Assembly: GCF_017876155.1 (NCBI RefSeq)
Contig: NZ_JAGINP010000008.1
Span: 1 to 64,000, forward strand
Direction: 5' to 3'
DNA: 64,000 bases
Origin: Azospirillum rugosum
GTDB taxonomy: Bacteria > Pseudomonadota > Alphaproteobacteria > Azospirillales > Azospirillaceae
The notes under the pieces are model-generated. The model was not told the origin of the DNA. It saw nothing but the letters and a program-made list of their open reading frames with translations, and ran no database searches. How positions within the stretch are numbered: the first letter of the stretch is position 1; each line of letters opens with the position of its first letter. The position numbers and the translations under genes were made by a program. Below are positions 27,452-37,649 of the stretch, in pieces.

Positions 27452-28729
27452 ATGACCGCATGCCTCACCACCCGCGCGCCCGAGGTCGACATCGCCGACC
27501 TGGTGCAGGACGACAAGGTTCATTCCTCGCTGTATTCCGACCCGGCGATCTTCGAGGCGGAGCTGGATAAGGTGTTCAACAACACCTGGGTCTGGGTCGG
27601 CCACACCAGCGAGGTGCCGGAGAGCGGGTCCTACAAGACCGCCTTCATCGGCCGCCAGCCGGTCATCGTCAGCCGTGACCGCAAGGGCGACATCCATGTG
27701 ATGCTGAACCGCTGCCGCCACCGCGCCGCGACGGTCTGCGAGGGCAAGCGCGGCAAGGTGAAGAGCTTCGTCTGCCCCTACCACGGCTGGGGCTACGCGC
27801 TGGACGGCGAGCTGCGCGCCATTCCGAAGCCGGAGGAATACCAGGGCGTCCTCGACAAGAAGGACTTCCCGCTCGTCCGCCTTCGGCACGAGACCTACCA
27901 GGGGATGATCTTCGCCACCTTCAACCCGGACATCCAGCCGCTGGAGGAGCATCTGGGCGGGGCGAAGAAGTGGATCGACCTGTTCATGAAGCAGTCCGGC
28001 GGCTACCCGCTGAAGGTGCTGGGCGACCACCGTTTCCGCTTCCCCGGCAACTGGAAGATCCAGCTGGAGAACACCACCGACGCCTATCACTTCCCGGTGG
28101 TGCACAAATCCTTCGTCTCCTCGCTCGACGACCAGACCAGCAAGATCTTCGATTTCCTGGACGGTCCCGGCTTCGTGGAGGATCTGGGCAACGGCCATTC
28201 CGTGATGGTGATGATCCCGGAACTGGTGGACCTCGACGCCAACCTCGACGCGCCGATCCCCGAGCGCTTCAAGGACTTCGCCGCGGAGCTGGAGTGCGAG
28301 GGCTATGACGACGCCCAGGTGCGCCGGCTGGTGCGCGCGGTCGGCGGGTCGGGCTTCAACCTGAACCTGTTCCCGAACGTTGCCTGCTCCATGGCCTTCT
28401 TCCGCGTGCTGCGGCCGGTCGCGGTGGACGAGACGGAGATCCACCACGTCGCCATCGGCGGCGACGGCGCGCCGGCCGCCTTCAACCAGCTGCGCATGCG
28501 CCTGCACGAGCATTTCCAGGGCCCCATGGGCTTCGGCACGCCGGACGACGCGGAGGCGTGGGAGCGCGTGCAGAAGGGCTCCCGCGCCGGGGACCGGGAA
28601 TGGATCCTGGTCAACCGCAGCCTCGGCCGGCTGGTGACCAGCCCGGACGGCAACACCGCCGGCTCCGTCTGCTCCGAGACCGGCATGCGCGCGGCCTACC
28701 GCAAGTACAAGCAGATGATGACGGCCTGA
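27452..28729 (+). CDS. iacC: Rieske ring-hydroxylating oxygenase large subunit IacC
   Basis: This 425-residue alpha subunit has an N-terminal Rieske domain with CRHRA at about residues 88-92 and CPYHGW near 108-113, giving the Cys-X-His...Cys-X2-His cluster ligands. The catalytic domain carries the mononuclear-iron motif DAYHFPVVHKSF, with Asp and two His ligands. In characterised iac systems this oxygenase acts late, converting the oxidised oxindole intermediate towards catechol. IacD is the beta subunit and IacF the probable electron donor. Confidence 0.92.
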   Translation: MTACLTTRAPEVDIADLVQDDKVHSSLYSDPAIFEAELDKVFNNTWVWVGHTSEVPESGSYKTAFIGRQPVIVSRDRKGDIHVMLNRCRHRAATVCEGKRGKVKSFVCPYHGWGYALDGELRAIPKPEEYQGVLDKKDFPLVRLRHETYQGMIFATFNPDIQPLEEHLGGAKKWIDLFMKQSGGYPLKVLGDHRFRFPGNWKIQLENTTDAYHFPVVHKSFVSSLDDQTSKIFDFLDGPGFVEDLGNGHSVMVMIPELVDLDANLDAPIPERFKDFAAELECEGYDDAQVRRLVRAVGGSGFNLNLFPNVACSMAFFRVLRPVAVDETEIHHVAIGGDGAPAAFNQLRMRLHEHFQGPMGFGTPDDAEAWERVQKGSRAGDREWILVNRSLGRLVTSPDGNTAGSVCSETGMRAAYRKYKQMMTA

Positions 28730-28765
28730 CCAGCCCCGACAGCCCCGACAGCAAGGATCCAAAGC

Positions 28766-29239
28766 ATGAGCACCCTGCGCGCCGAGGTGGCGGCCTTCAT
28801 CGACCTGGAAGCCGACATGCTCGACTTCAACCAGTACCGCGAGTGGCTGGATTTGTGGGAGCCGGACGGCGTTTACGTCGTGCCGATCGACCGCGAGACC
28901 GAGGATTTCGCCAACACCCTGAACTTCGCCTACGACAAGGCCGAGATGCGGTCGCTGCGCGTCGCCCGGCTGCTGAGCGGCGACGCCATCTCCACCCAGA
29001 CCACCTACAAGACCGTGCGCTCGGTCAGCCGCCTGCGCATCCTGGCGGAGGATGGCGACACGGTGAAGGCGCGCTGCTCCCAGTTCATCGCGGAGAACCG
29101 GCACGGCAACCTGAAGACCTACCCGGCCGACGTGACCTTCACGCTGCGCCGCTCCGGCGACGGATTCCGCATGGTGGAGAAGGTCGTGCGTCTGCTGAAC
29201 GCCGACCACCACCTGTCCAGCATCGGCTACATCCTGTGA
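28766..29239 (+). CDS. iacD: Ring-hydroxylating oxygenase small subunit IacD
   Basis: The 157-residue protein matches beta subunits of aromatic-ring dioxygenases (NTF2-like fold): an N-terminal helix (VAAFIDLEADMLD), the EWLDLWEPDGVYVVP segment, and a strand-rich C-terminus. It has no metal motif, as expected for a structural subunit. It follows the alpha-subunit gene by 36 bp and precedes the SDR gene by 10 bp. Confidence 0.9.
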   Translation: MSTLRAEVAAFIDLEADMLDFNQYREWLDLWEPDGVYVVPIDRETEDFANTLNFAYDKAEMRSLRVARLLSGDAISTQTTYKTVRSVSRLRILAEDGDTVKARCSQFIAENRHGNLKTYPADVTFTLRRSGDGFRMVEKVVRLLNADHHLSSIGYIL

Positions 29240-29249
29240 GGGCGCGCGC

Positions 29250-29993
29250 ATGAGCACAGGAGCCGTCGTAACGGGTGCCGCGCAGGGGCTCGGCAAGGCC
29301 ATCGCCGCCGCCCTGCACCGGGCCGGCTTCTCCGTCGCCGTGACCGACGTGCGGGCCGACGCGGCGGAAGAGGCGGCGCGGGAGATCGCGCCGACCGGGG
29401 AGCGGATCACCGCCTTCGGCCTCGACGTCCTGAAGAAGGAGGACTTCGCCACCGGGCTCGCCCGCGCGGCGGAGGCCTTCGGGCGGGTGGACGTGCTGGT
29501 CAACAACGCCGCCATGACGCCGACCACCCCGTTGATGGAGATCACGCCGGAGGAGTTCGACCGCGTCACCGCCGTGAACCAGCGCGGCACCTTCTTCGGC
29601 TGCCAGGTCTTCGGCGCGCATTTCGCACTCCAGGGCTACGGGCGCATCGTCAACATGGCCTCCCTGGCCGGGCAGAACGGCGGCACCGCGTCGGGCGCGC
29701 ACTACGCGGCCAGCAAGGGCGCCATCCTGACGCTGACCAAGATCTTCGCCCGCCAACTGGCCTCGTCGGGCGTCACGGTCAACGCGGTGGCGCCGGGGCC
29801 GATGGACCTGCCCTCAGTGCGGGAAATCGTCCCGCCGGAGAAGCTGGCGCAGATCATCGACACCATGATCCCGGTGAAGGCGCTGGGCGATCCGGACTTC
29901 GTCGCGGACATCGTCGTCCGTCTGGCCGGCCGGGACGCCGGCTTCGTCACCGGGGCTGCCTGGGACCTGAACGGCGGCATCTTCATGCGGTGA
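29250..29993 (+). CDS. iacE: Short-chain dehydrogenase IacE
   Basis: The 247-residue classical SDR has the N-terminal NAD(P) motif TGAAQGLGKAIA, NNAA in the fourth strand, and the catalytic HYAASKG (YxxxK) with an upstream Ser in NMASLAG. The C-terminal GAAWDLNGG is typical of FabG-like reductases. IacE homologues are implicated in oxidoreduction of hydroxylated indole-acetate intermediates. The start follows a GAGGG-like site. Confidence 0.9.
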   Translation: MSTGAVVTGAAQGLGKAIAAALHRAGFSVAVTDVRADAAEEAAREIAPTGERITAFGLDVLKKEDFATGLARAAEAFGRVDVLVNNAAMTPTTPLMEITPEEFDRVTAVNQRGTFFGCQVFGAHFALQGYGRIVNMASLAGQNGGTASGAHYAASKGAILTLTKIFARQLASSGVTVNAVAPGPMDLPSVREIVPPEKLAQIIDTMIPVKALGDPDFVADIVVRLAGRDAGFVTGAAWDLNGGIFMR

Positions 29994-30008
29994 AGCCGCA
30001 ATGGGTGA

Positions 30009-30971
30009 ATGGACATGAGCGACGACATGATCGACGTGACGATCCTCCGCCGCGAGGACCATGCGGCGGGCATCGCCGTTTTCGAGCTGGCGCGACCCGA
30101 TGGCGCCCCCCTGCCCGCCTTCGAGGCCGGCGCGCACATCGACGTGCAGGTCGCCGATGGGCTGGTGCGCCAGTATTCGCTGTGCAACGCGCCGGGCGGC
30201 ACCGACCGCTACCGCATCGGCGTGCTGGACGACCCGAACTCCCGCGGTGGATCGCGCGGCATCCACCGCGATTTCGCGGTGGGATCGACGGTGCGGATCT
30301 CCGCCCCGCGCAACCATTTCCCGCTCGACCCGGCGGCGGAGCGGTCGCTGCTGGTCGGCGGCGGCATCGGCGTCACGCCGATGCTCGCCATGGCCCACGC
30401 GCTGCGCGCTTCGGGCAAGCCGTTCGAGCTGCACTACTGCACCCGCTCGCGCGACCGCGCCGGCTTCCTGGAGGAGCTGGCGCAGGACTTCCCGGAGCAG
30501 CTTCGGCTGCATTTCGACGATGGTGCGGCCGACCAGCGCTTCGACCCCGCGGCCTGCTTTGCCGGGCTTCCGGCCGGCGTTCACCTCTATGTCTGCGGCC
30601 CCACCGGCTTCATGGACTGGGTCATCGGCGCGGCGAAGGCGGCGGGCATCGACGGCGGCCGCATCCACTTTGAATACTTCAACGCCGACATCGACACGCA
30701 CGGCGCCGCCTTCGAGGTGGTTGCCAAGCGCAGCGGCGTCACCGTCCGGGTGGCCGAGGACCAGACCATTCTGGACGCGCTCGCCAAGGCCGGCATCAAG
30801 ATCCCGAAATCCTGCGAGCAGGGCGTGTGCGGCACCTGCCTGTGCGACGTCATCGAGGGCGAGCCCGATCACAAGGACAAGTTCCTCAGCGATGAGGAGC
30901 GGGAGGACAACGACCAGATCGTCGTCTGCTGCTCGCGCGCCAAGTCGGCCCGGCTGGTGCTGGACGTCTGA
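30009..30971 (+). CDS. iacF: Oxygenase reductase IacF (FMN/NAD/2Fe-2S)
   Basis: The 320-residue phthalate-dioxygenase-reductase-like protein has an N-terminal flavin domain (RQYSLCNAP), an NAD domain (GGGIGVTPML and VCGPTGFM), and a C-terminal plant-type 2Fe-2S ferredoxin domain (CEQGVCGTCLC, with a further Cys in VVCC). It carries electrons from NAD(P)H to the Rieske oxygenase IacCD. A second in-frame ATG at 30015 is an alternative start. The gene starts 15 bp after iacE. Confidence 0.9.
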   Translation: MDMSDDMIDVTILRREDHAAGIAVFELARPDGAPLPAFEAGAHIDVQVADGLVRQYSLCNAPGGTDRYRIGVLDDPNSRGGSRGIHRDFAVGSTVRISAPRNHFPLDPAAERSLLVGGGIGVTPMLAMAHALRASGKPFELHYCTRSRDRAGFLEELAQDFPEQLRLHFDDGAADQRFDPAACFAGLPAGVHLYVCGPTGFMDWVIGAAKAAGIDGGRIHFEYFNADIDTHGAAFEVVAKRSGVTVRVAEDQTILDALAKAGIKIPKSCEQGVCGTCLCDVIEGEPDHKDKFLSDEEREDNDQIVVCCSRAKSARLVLDV

Positions 30972-30991
30972 TACTTCCCAAAGGACATCTC

Positions 30992-31498
30992 ATGACCGAA
31001 CCGGCGCTCGACCCGCGCGACTTCCGCCGCGCGCTCTCCCACTTCCCCACCGGCGTGACGGTGGTCACCACGCGCGACGCGGCCGGCGCCCCGGTCGGCG
31101 TGACCGCCAGCAGCTTCAACGCCGTGTCGCTGAACCCGCCACTGGTCCTCTGGAGCCTCGACAAGGCCGCCCTCAGCGCCGAGGCGTTCCGGACGGCCGA
31201 ACATTTCGCGGTGAACGTTCTGACCGAGGACCAGATCCTTCTCTCCAACCGCTTCGCCAGCCGCGGCGAGGACAAGTTCGGCGGCATCGACTGGGCGGAA
31301 GGCCTGGGCGGCTGCCCGGTCTTCGACGGCGTGTCGGCCCGGTTCGAATGCCGGACCTGGAACGTCTACGACGGCGGCGACCACCTGATCATCGTAGGGC
31401 AGGTCATGCGCTACGACTACCAGACGGCACTCGCCCCGCTGGTCTTCGCCAAGGGCTGCTACGCCGTGTCCGCAAGGCATCCGGCGACGGTGGGGTGA
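30992..31498 (+). CDS. iacG: Flavin reductase IacG
   Basis: The 168-residue protein is a flavin reductase-like (HpaC-type) protein with the typical FPTGVTVVTTRD, GVTASSFNAVSLNPPLVLWS and FAVNVLTEDQ motifs. It probably supplies reduced flavin to the monooxygenase IacA. It is the last gene of the iac operon and is followed by a strong GC-rich inverted repeat shared with the convergent iacR. Confidence 0.9.
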   Translation: MTEPALDPRDFRRALSHFPTGVTVVTTRDAAGAPVGVTASSFNAVSLNPPLVLWSLDKAALSAEAFRTAEHFAVNVLTEDQILLSNRFASRGEDKFGGIDWAEGLGGCPVFDGVSARFECRTWNVYDGGDHLIIVGQVMRYDYQTALAPLVFAKGCYAVSARHPATVG

Positions 31499-31517
31499 GT
31501 GGTGGGGGGTGTGGGGA

Positions 31518-31646
31518 GTGGTTGTGCTGGGCCCCCCTCCCGACCTCCCCCCACTTCGCGGGGGGAGGAGTTGAGCGCGAGCCCGGCGGAGTTCCCTCCC
31601 CCGTCGAAGATGGGGGAGGGTTAGGGTGGGGGCCCAACACAACCAC
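31518..31646. repeat. Large intergenic inverted repeat, likely bidirectional terminator of iacG and iacR
   Basis: The outer arms GTGGTTGTGCTGGGCCCCC (31518-31536) and GGGGGCCCAACACAACCAC (31628-31646) are almost perfectly complementary (one extra base). They enclose two further hairpins (CCTCCCCCC...GGGGGGAGG and CCCTCCCCC...GGGGGAGGG). The element lies between convergent genes and resembles the repeats near 16.8 and 21.8 kb. Confidence 0.75.
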
Positions 31647-31653
31647 TCCCCCC

Positions 31654-32127
31654 TCAATCCTCCGCCAGATTGTCGTAGAGCTGCTCCAGCGTCGCGTTCA
31701 GCTTGTCGATCTGCGCTTCCGACAGGCCGCGGAAGCTGCGGGCGAACAGCTTTTCCGTCGCGGCCTGGATCTGCTGCACGAGGTCCCGGCCGGCCTCGGT
31801 CATCGTCACCTCGGTCACGCGGCCGTCCTCCGCGTGCGGGCCGGTGTCGACCAGACCTTCGGCCTTCATGCGGTAGACGATGCGGGTCATCGTCGGCAGC
31901 TTGACGATGGCGTGGGTCGCGATCTCCGAAATGCTCGACGTGCCGTGGGTCTTCAGGATGAACAGGACCCGCCAGGTCGGGATGTCCGTCCCGATCTTCT
32001 TCAGCGCCTTTTCCATGTGCTGAAGGTAAATGCCCTGGACGCGCGCCACCCAATAAAACGGGAAGTCCTCATAGCGGAAATCGTCGCTGGACGGAACGTA
32101 GCGGCGAAGTTTCTTGGTGATGACCAT
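31654..32127 (-). CDS. iacR: MarR-family regulator IacR
   Basis: The 157-residue winged-helix protein has the MarR layout: helical dimerisation ends, recognition region TSSISEIATHAIVKLPTMTR, and wing with DGRVTEVTMTEAG. It is convergent with the iac operon and most likely represses it, with IAA or an intermediate as inducer, as known for other IacR proteins. The ATG giving MVITKKL is chosen; an upstream in-frame start would add ten residues. Only about 33 bp separate its start from an upstream hairpin, so it may be transcribed partly by read-through from the upstream operon. Confidence 0.88.
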   Translation of the reverse strand: MVITKKLRRYVPSSDDFRYEDFPFYWVARVQGIYLQHMEKALKKIGTDIPTWRVLFILKTHGTSSISEIATHAIVKLPTMTRIVYRMKAEGLVDTGPHAEDGRVTEVTMTEAGRDLVQQIQAATEKLFARSFRGLSEAQIDKLNATLEQLYDNLAED

Positions 32128-32159
32128 TGTGCCCGGTGTCCGTGCTTCGATCCGCAAAG

Positions 32160-32207
32160 CCCCGGCATCCCCGCCCCGCCTGACGCGCGGGCCGGGCGAT
32201 GCCGGGG
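32160..32207 (-). terminator. Hairpin between the class II aldolase gene and iacR
   Basis: A 10-bp outer stem (CCCCGGCATC with GATGCCGGGG) encloses a further GC-rich inner stem. Downstream on the minus strand only a short CTTT follows, on the plus strand TTCATCTTTT. It probably separates the transporter/aldolase operon from iacR, at least partly. Confidence 0.5.
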
Positions 32208-32259
32208 TTCATCTTTTACCAACGCACCGTTGCTTTTCCAAACGCCTTGCGGCGGGCCG

Positions 32260-33033
32260 TCACCAGCCCGGGCCGCGCTCCGCGCGCATCTTGCGCACCA
32301 TGGCGTTGAAGAACTTGGTGGCGAAGCCGCTCTCGCGGATCAGCATGGCCGTCAGGTCGGAGCATTTGGTCCGCACCTCGTCGCCCAGCACCGTGTCCTC
32401 GCCGCGCATGGAATCGGCCAAGCACTGGATCTCCGCCGCGCGCTGCACCGTCCACAGCAGGAAGAAGGCCTTGGCGATGCTGCCCTCCCCCACCGCGATG
32501 CCGTGGTTGCGCAGCACCAGCACGTGCTTGTCGCCCAGGCTCTCCAGCATGCGCGGCTTCTCGTCGGCGAACAGGGTGATGCCCTCGAAGGCGTGGTAGC
32601 CGACGCGCCCGAACAGCTGCGCCCCGTAGAAGTCGTTGTGGGAGAAGCCGTCCTTCTTCTGCGCGATGGCCGACAGCTCCGTCGTGTGAGTGTGGATGAT
32701 GCAGTGGACGTCCTCGCGCGCCTCGTGGATCGCGCTGTGCAGTGCGAAGCCGGCGGGGTTCGCGTCATAGGGTGACTCCTCCAGCTTCTCCCCCGTCAGC
32801 CCCACCTTCAGCAGGTTGGCCGGCGTGACCTCCGTGTAGTTCAGGCCGAAGGGGTTGACGAGGTAATGGTGCGCCGGGCCGGGCAGGCGGGCGGAGATGT
32901 GGTTGAAGATGGTCTCCGTCCAGCCCATGAAATCGACGAGGTGGTAGCAGTCGGCCAGCTGGCAGCGCAGCGCCCATTCCTCGTCGCTGCACTGGGGCGG
33001 CTGGACCACAGGCGTGTCGGCGTTCGCGATCAT
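32260..33033 (-). CDS. Class II aldolase/adducin-family protein
   Basis: The 257-residue protein has the class II aldolase/adducin fold. The zinc ligands are visible in HTHT (near residue 118) and RNHGI (near 178), and an acidic residue is present in the NPFGLNYTEVTP region. It may cleave or isomerise a hydroxy-keto intermediate or decarboxylate a hydroxy acid. It is the last gene of the operon with the PanE-like enzyme and the Liv-type importer, all joined by 4-nt overlaps, so its substrate is likely imported by that transporter. A link to indole or aromatic catabolism is inferred only from the neighbouring iac cluster. Confidence 0.8.
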   Translation of the reverse strand: MIANADTPVVQPPQCSDEEWALRCQLADCYHLVDFMGWTETIFNHISARLPGPAHHYLVNPFGLNYTEVTPANLLKVGLTGEKLEESPYDANPAGFALHSAIHEAREDVHCIIHTHTTELSAIAQKKDGFSHNDFYGAQLFGRVGYHAFEGITLFADEKPRMLESLGDKHVLVLRNHGIAVGEGSIAKAFFLLWTVQRAAEIQCLADSMRGEDTVLGDEVRTKCSDLTAMLIRESGFATKFFNAMVRKMRAERGPGW

Positions 33034-34033
33034 GGAGCACCCTCTTCCTTTCGGCAGCCGGCCGCGCTCGCGCTCTTGTAGCGGACGAGGCTGGCGATGT
33101 TCTTGGTCAGCGGCATGGACAGCCCCTGCATCTCGGCCAGTTCGATGACGGCGTCGCAGATGGAGGACAGTTCCAGGGGCAAGCCTTTCTCGAAATCCTG
33201 GAGCATGGAGGTCTTCACGTCCCCCATCCCCGCTCCCATCGCCAGCAGCGACACGGGGTCGAGCGCCACGCGCGCCCCGAAGGAGGCGGCGGTCAGCAGC
33301 GCCTCGTCCAGCATCTGGCGGGCGATGGGGGCCAGCGACGGGTCGCCGTAGATGTCGCGCAGCGTGGCGCCGGTCACCACCGACAGCGGGTTGGAGGTCA
33401 GATTGGCGATGACCTTGGTCCACAGCGGGTCGCGCACGCGGTCGCTGACCGTCGTGTCGATGCCGCAGGCGGTCAGCACGGCGCCCAGCCGGTCGGCCCG
33501 CCCGGTATGGCGGTGGGTGATCTCCCCGATCGACAGGCGCAGCGGGTTCAGGCTGCGCGCCACGCCGGGGGCCAGCCGCTCGGCGGTGATGAAGGCCACC
33601 GAGCCGATGATGCGGTCCATCGGCAGCAGGGCCTTGAGGCTGCCGTCGGGATCGACGGCGCGGACGGTGCGCCCGTCGTGGCGCCCGCCCTCCCCCTCGA
33701 AATACCACCAGGGGATGCCGTTCACCACCGGGACGACCAGCGTGCCCGGCCCGATCATCCCCTGCGACGACCGGGCGAGGGCCGCCAGATCCTGGGCCTT
33801 GGCGCAGAGGAACAGCACGTCCTGCTCCCCCAGATCGTCCGGCCCGCCGGCCGTCGCCGGCGCGTGGTGCTCGCCCTGCCGGTCGACCAGCCGCAGCCCG
33901 TGGTCGCGGATGGCGTCCAGCGTGCCGCCGCGCGCCAGCACGCTGACGCGGTGCCCGCCGAGCGCGAAGCGGACGCCGAGCGTCGTGCCGATGGCGCCGG
34001 CGCCCGCGATGCCGATGCGCAAAGACGGATCGG

Positions 34034-34037
<4 letters not shown>
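33030..34037 (-). CDS. Ketopantoate reductase-like (ApbA/PanE family) dehydrogenase
   Basis: The 335-residue protein has an N-terminal Rossmann motif (IAGAGAIGTTLG), the NGIPWWY motif, and the C-terminal helical domain with the conserved WTKVIANLTSNPLSVVTG segment of PanE-family reductases. Pantothenate synthesis is only one role of this family; operon context with an aldolase and an importer suggests reduction of a 2-keto acid, or oxidation of a 2-hydroxy acid, in a catabolic pathway. Both ends overlap neighbours by 4 nt. Confidence 0.82.
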
Positions 34038-34794
<757 letters not shown>

Positions 34795-34798
<4 letters not shown>

Positions 34799-36615
34799 TC
34801 GACACCTCCCAGATAGGCTTCCAGCACGGCCGGGTTGGTCTGGATGGTCTCCGGCACGCCCTCCGCGATCTGCTCGCCGAACTCCATGACGAAGACGCGG
34901 TCGACGAGGCCCATGACGAAGTCCATGTCATGCTCGACCAGGACGATGGCCATGCCCTCCGCCCGCAGCCTCTTCAGAAGCTCGGCGAGCGCCTGCTTCT
35001 CCAGGTGGCGCAGGCCGGCCGCCGGCTCGTCGAGCAGCAGGAGGCAGGGGTCGGCGCAGAGCGCGCGGGCGATCTCCAGGATGCGCTGCTGGCCGAGCGC
35101 GAGGCTGCCGGCTTCCGCGTGCAGATGCTGGCCGAGGCCGACGCGGCCAAGCTGCCGGCGGGCCTCGTCCAGCAGGCGCGCCTCCTCCCGGCGGTCGAGC
35201 CGCAGGGCTGCGGCGGCCACGCCCTTGCCGCCGCGCAGGTGGGCGCCGATGGCGGCGTTCTCCAGCACGCTCATGGTGGGCAGAAGCTTTACGTGCTGGA
35301 AGGTCCGGCTGAGGCCGGCGCCGGCCATCTCCCGCGCGGTTCGCCCGTCGATGCGCCGCCCGCGGAAGCGGATCTCGCCCGACGTCGGGCGGTCGACGCA
35401 GGACAGCTGGTTGAACAGCGTGCTCTTGCCCGCCCCGTTGGGGCCGATCACGGCCAGGATCTCGCCGGCGTGGACGTCGAAGCTGATGTCGTTGTTGGCG
35501 ACCAGCCCGCCGAACCGCTTGGTGACGCCGCGCACCTCCAGGATCGCCTCCCCCTTCGCCGGCAGGGCGCGGCGCGGCAGGGGTTCCACCGGGGTCGGCG
35601 CCGGCTGCGCCGACGGCGCGAGCTTGCGGGCGTGGCCCAGGTGACGGGCCAGCCAGCCGGCGATGCCGCCGGGCATGCGCTGCATCAGGACGACGATCAG
35701 CAGGCCGAAGACGATGCTTTCGAAATTGCCGGTCCGGCCGAGGATGTGCGGCAACCAGTCCTGGAGCCACTGCTTCAGGAAGGTGACGGCCGTGGCGCCG
35801 ATCAGTGCGCCCCACACCTGCCCGACGCCGCCGATCAGCGCCATGAACATGAAGTCGATGCCGGCCTGGAGGCTGAAGGGCGCTGGGCTGACGAAGCGCT
35901 GCGTGTAGGCGTAGAGCCAGCCGGCAAGCGCGGCGAATCCGGCCGACACCAGGAAGGCGACCATCTTGGCGCGGAAGGTGTTCACGCCCATGGATTCGGA
36001 CATGCGCTGGCCGCCGCGCAGCGCCCGGATCGCCCTGCCCTCCCGCGAATCCAGCAGGTTCAGCGTCACCACGACGGCGAGCAGCACCAGGGCCCAGATC
36101 AGGTAGTAGAGGGACTCCGCCCGGTCGAGGCTGATCCCGAACAGCCGCAGCGCCGGCATGCCGGACAGGCCGGTGTGGCCGCCCAGGAATTCCAGGTTGC
36201 CGAACAGGTAGAACAGCGACAGGCCCCAGGCGATGGTGCCCAGCGGCAGGTAATGGCCGGACAGCCGCAGCGTCAGCGCGCCCAGCAGCGCCGCGACCGC
36301 CAGCGTCAGCACCATGCCGAGCAGCAGCCCGCCCCAGGGCGAACCGCCGAGCCAGCCCAACTGCGCCGGCAGGTCGGTGCCGATCGCCAGATAGGCGGTG
36401 CTGTAGGCGCTGATGCCGACGAAGGCCGCCTGCCCGAAGCTGGTCATGCCGCCGATGCCGGTCAGCAGCACGATGCCCAGCGTGGCGAGGGCAAAGATGC
36501 CGATGTTGTTCGCCAGCGTGACCTGATAGGTGGGCAGCACCAGCGGCAGGAGCGCCAGCAGCGGCACCAGGACCAGGAAGATCCGCGCGTGTGGAGAAAG
36601 AGAAGCGATCCTCAT
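34795..36615 (-). CDS. livM: Fused branched-chain-type ABC permease-ATPase (LivM-LivG)
   Basis: This 606-residue fusion has residues 1-330 as a LivM-like permease with about nine helices and the GQAAFVGISAY and GGVGQVWGALIG motifs, then a short Pro-rich linker. Residues about 355-606 are a LivG-like ATPase with Walker A GPNGAGKST, signature LALGQQR and LLLDEPAAGL. The fusion is seen repeatedly in proteobacteria. It overlaps both neighbouring genes by 4 nt. Confidence 0.9.
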
Positions 36616-37649
36616 TCCTCGTCCTCCGCGCCTTTGTGGGAGAGGGAGCGCCAGAGCAGGACCGGAAGGATCAGCGTGAAGACGATCACCTCCTTGTAGC
36701 TGCTGGCCCAGAAGGTGGAGAAGGATTCCGCCTGCCCGATGAACAGGGCGCCGAGTGCGGCCACCGGGTAGCTCGCCATGCCGCCGATGATGGCGCCGAC
36801 GAAGCCCTTCAGGCTGATGATGAAGCCGCTGTCGAAGTAGATGGTGGTGATCGGCGCGATCAGGATTCCCGACAGCCCGCCGATCAGCGCGGCCAGCCCG
36901 AAGCTCGCCTTGCCGGCGATCTCCGGGGAGATGCCGACCAGTTCCGCCCCCAGCCGGTTGACCGCCGCCGCGCGCAGCGCCTTGCCGTAGAGCGTCCGCT
37001 CGAAGAAGGCGTAGAGCAGGACGATCAGCAGCAGCGACACCGCCACGACCCACAGGGTCTGGCTGTTCAGCGTCACCATGCCGATGCTCAGCCCCTCCTC
37101 GGAGAAGGGCTCGGTGCGGGCGCCCTCGGGGCCGAACATCAGCAGCCCGGCGCCGACCAGCACCACATGCACCGCGATCGACACGATCAGCAGCACCAGG
37201 GAATGGGCGGCGGCGATGGGCTGATAGAAGACCCGGTAGAGCAGCGGCCCCAGCGGCACGACGAGCGCCACGGTCAGCAGCGCCTGCACCGCGACCCCGG
37301 CCTTGTCCAGCGGGACGAGCCCGGTCAGCGCGGTGACCGCCGCGGCGTAGGCCAGCATGGCGAGGGCGGCGCCCCGCGGCCGCCAACGACCTTTGCCGCG
37401 TGCGGCGTCGTAGAGGTCCAGCGCCACGGCGGCGAGCGCCAGGGCGACCAGCAGCCAGCCCATGCGGACCGGCGTTCCCGACTGCATGGCGGCCATGGTC
37501 AGGGCCGCGAAGGACACGAACTCGCCCTGCGGGATCAGGAGGATGCGGGTCACCGTGAAGACCAGCAGGATGGACAGCGCCAGCAGGGCGTAGATGGCGC
37601 CGTTGGTGACGCCGTCCTGGCCCAGCAGCATGACGATCTGGAGGTTCAT
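36612..37649 (-). CDS. livH: Branched-chain-type ABC transporter permease LivH
   Basis: The 345-residue LivH-like permease has about eight helices, the N-terminal DGVTNGAIYALLALSI segment and the conserved SFGLAALIGGLSGILIAP and GFVGAIIGGMASYPVAALG motifs. It contains an extra cytoplasmic basic insert near residue 80 (DAARGKGRWRPRG). The start is set by GGAGG 8 nt upstream. About 175 bp separate it from the binding-protein gene, allowing differential expression. Confidence 0.9.
   Translation of the reverse strand: MNLQIVMLLGQDGVTNGAIYALLALSILLVFTVTRILLIPQGEFVSFAALTMAAMQSGTPVRMGWLLVALALAAVALDLYDAARGKGRWRPRGAALAMLAYAAAVTALTGLVPLDKAGVAVQALLTVALVVPLGPLLYRVFYQPIAAAHSLVLLIVSIAVHVVLVGAGLLMFGPEGARTEPFSEEGLSIGMVTLNSQTLWVVAVSLLLIVLLYAFFERTLYGKALRAAAVNRLGAELVGISPEIAGKASFGLAALIGGLSGILIAPITTIYFDSGFIISLKGFVGAIIGGMASYPVAALGALFIGQAESFSTFWASSYKEVIVFTLILPVLLWRSLSHKGAEDEE

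Noticed and set aside
27434..29590. Long minus-strand frame opposite iacC and iacD
   Set aside because: Antisense to clear Rieske oxygenase genes; no domain motifs.
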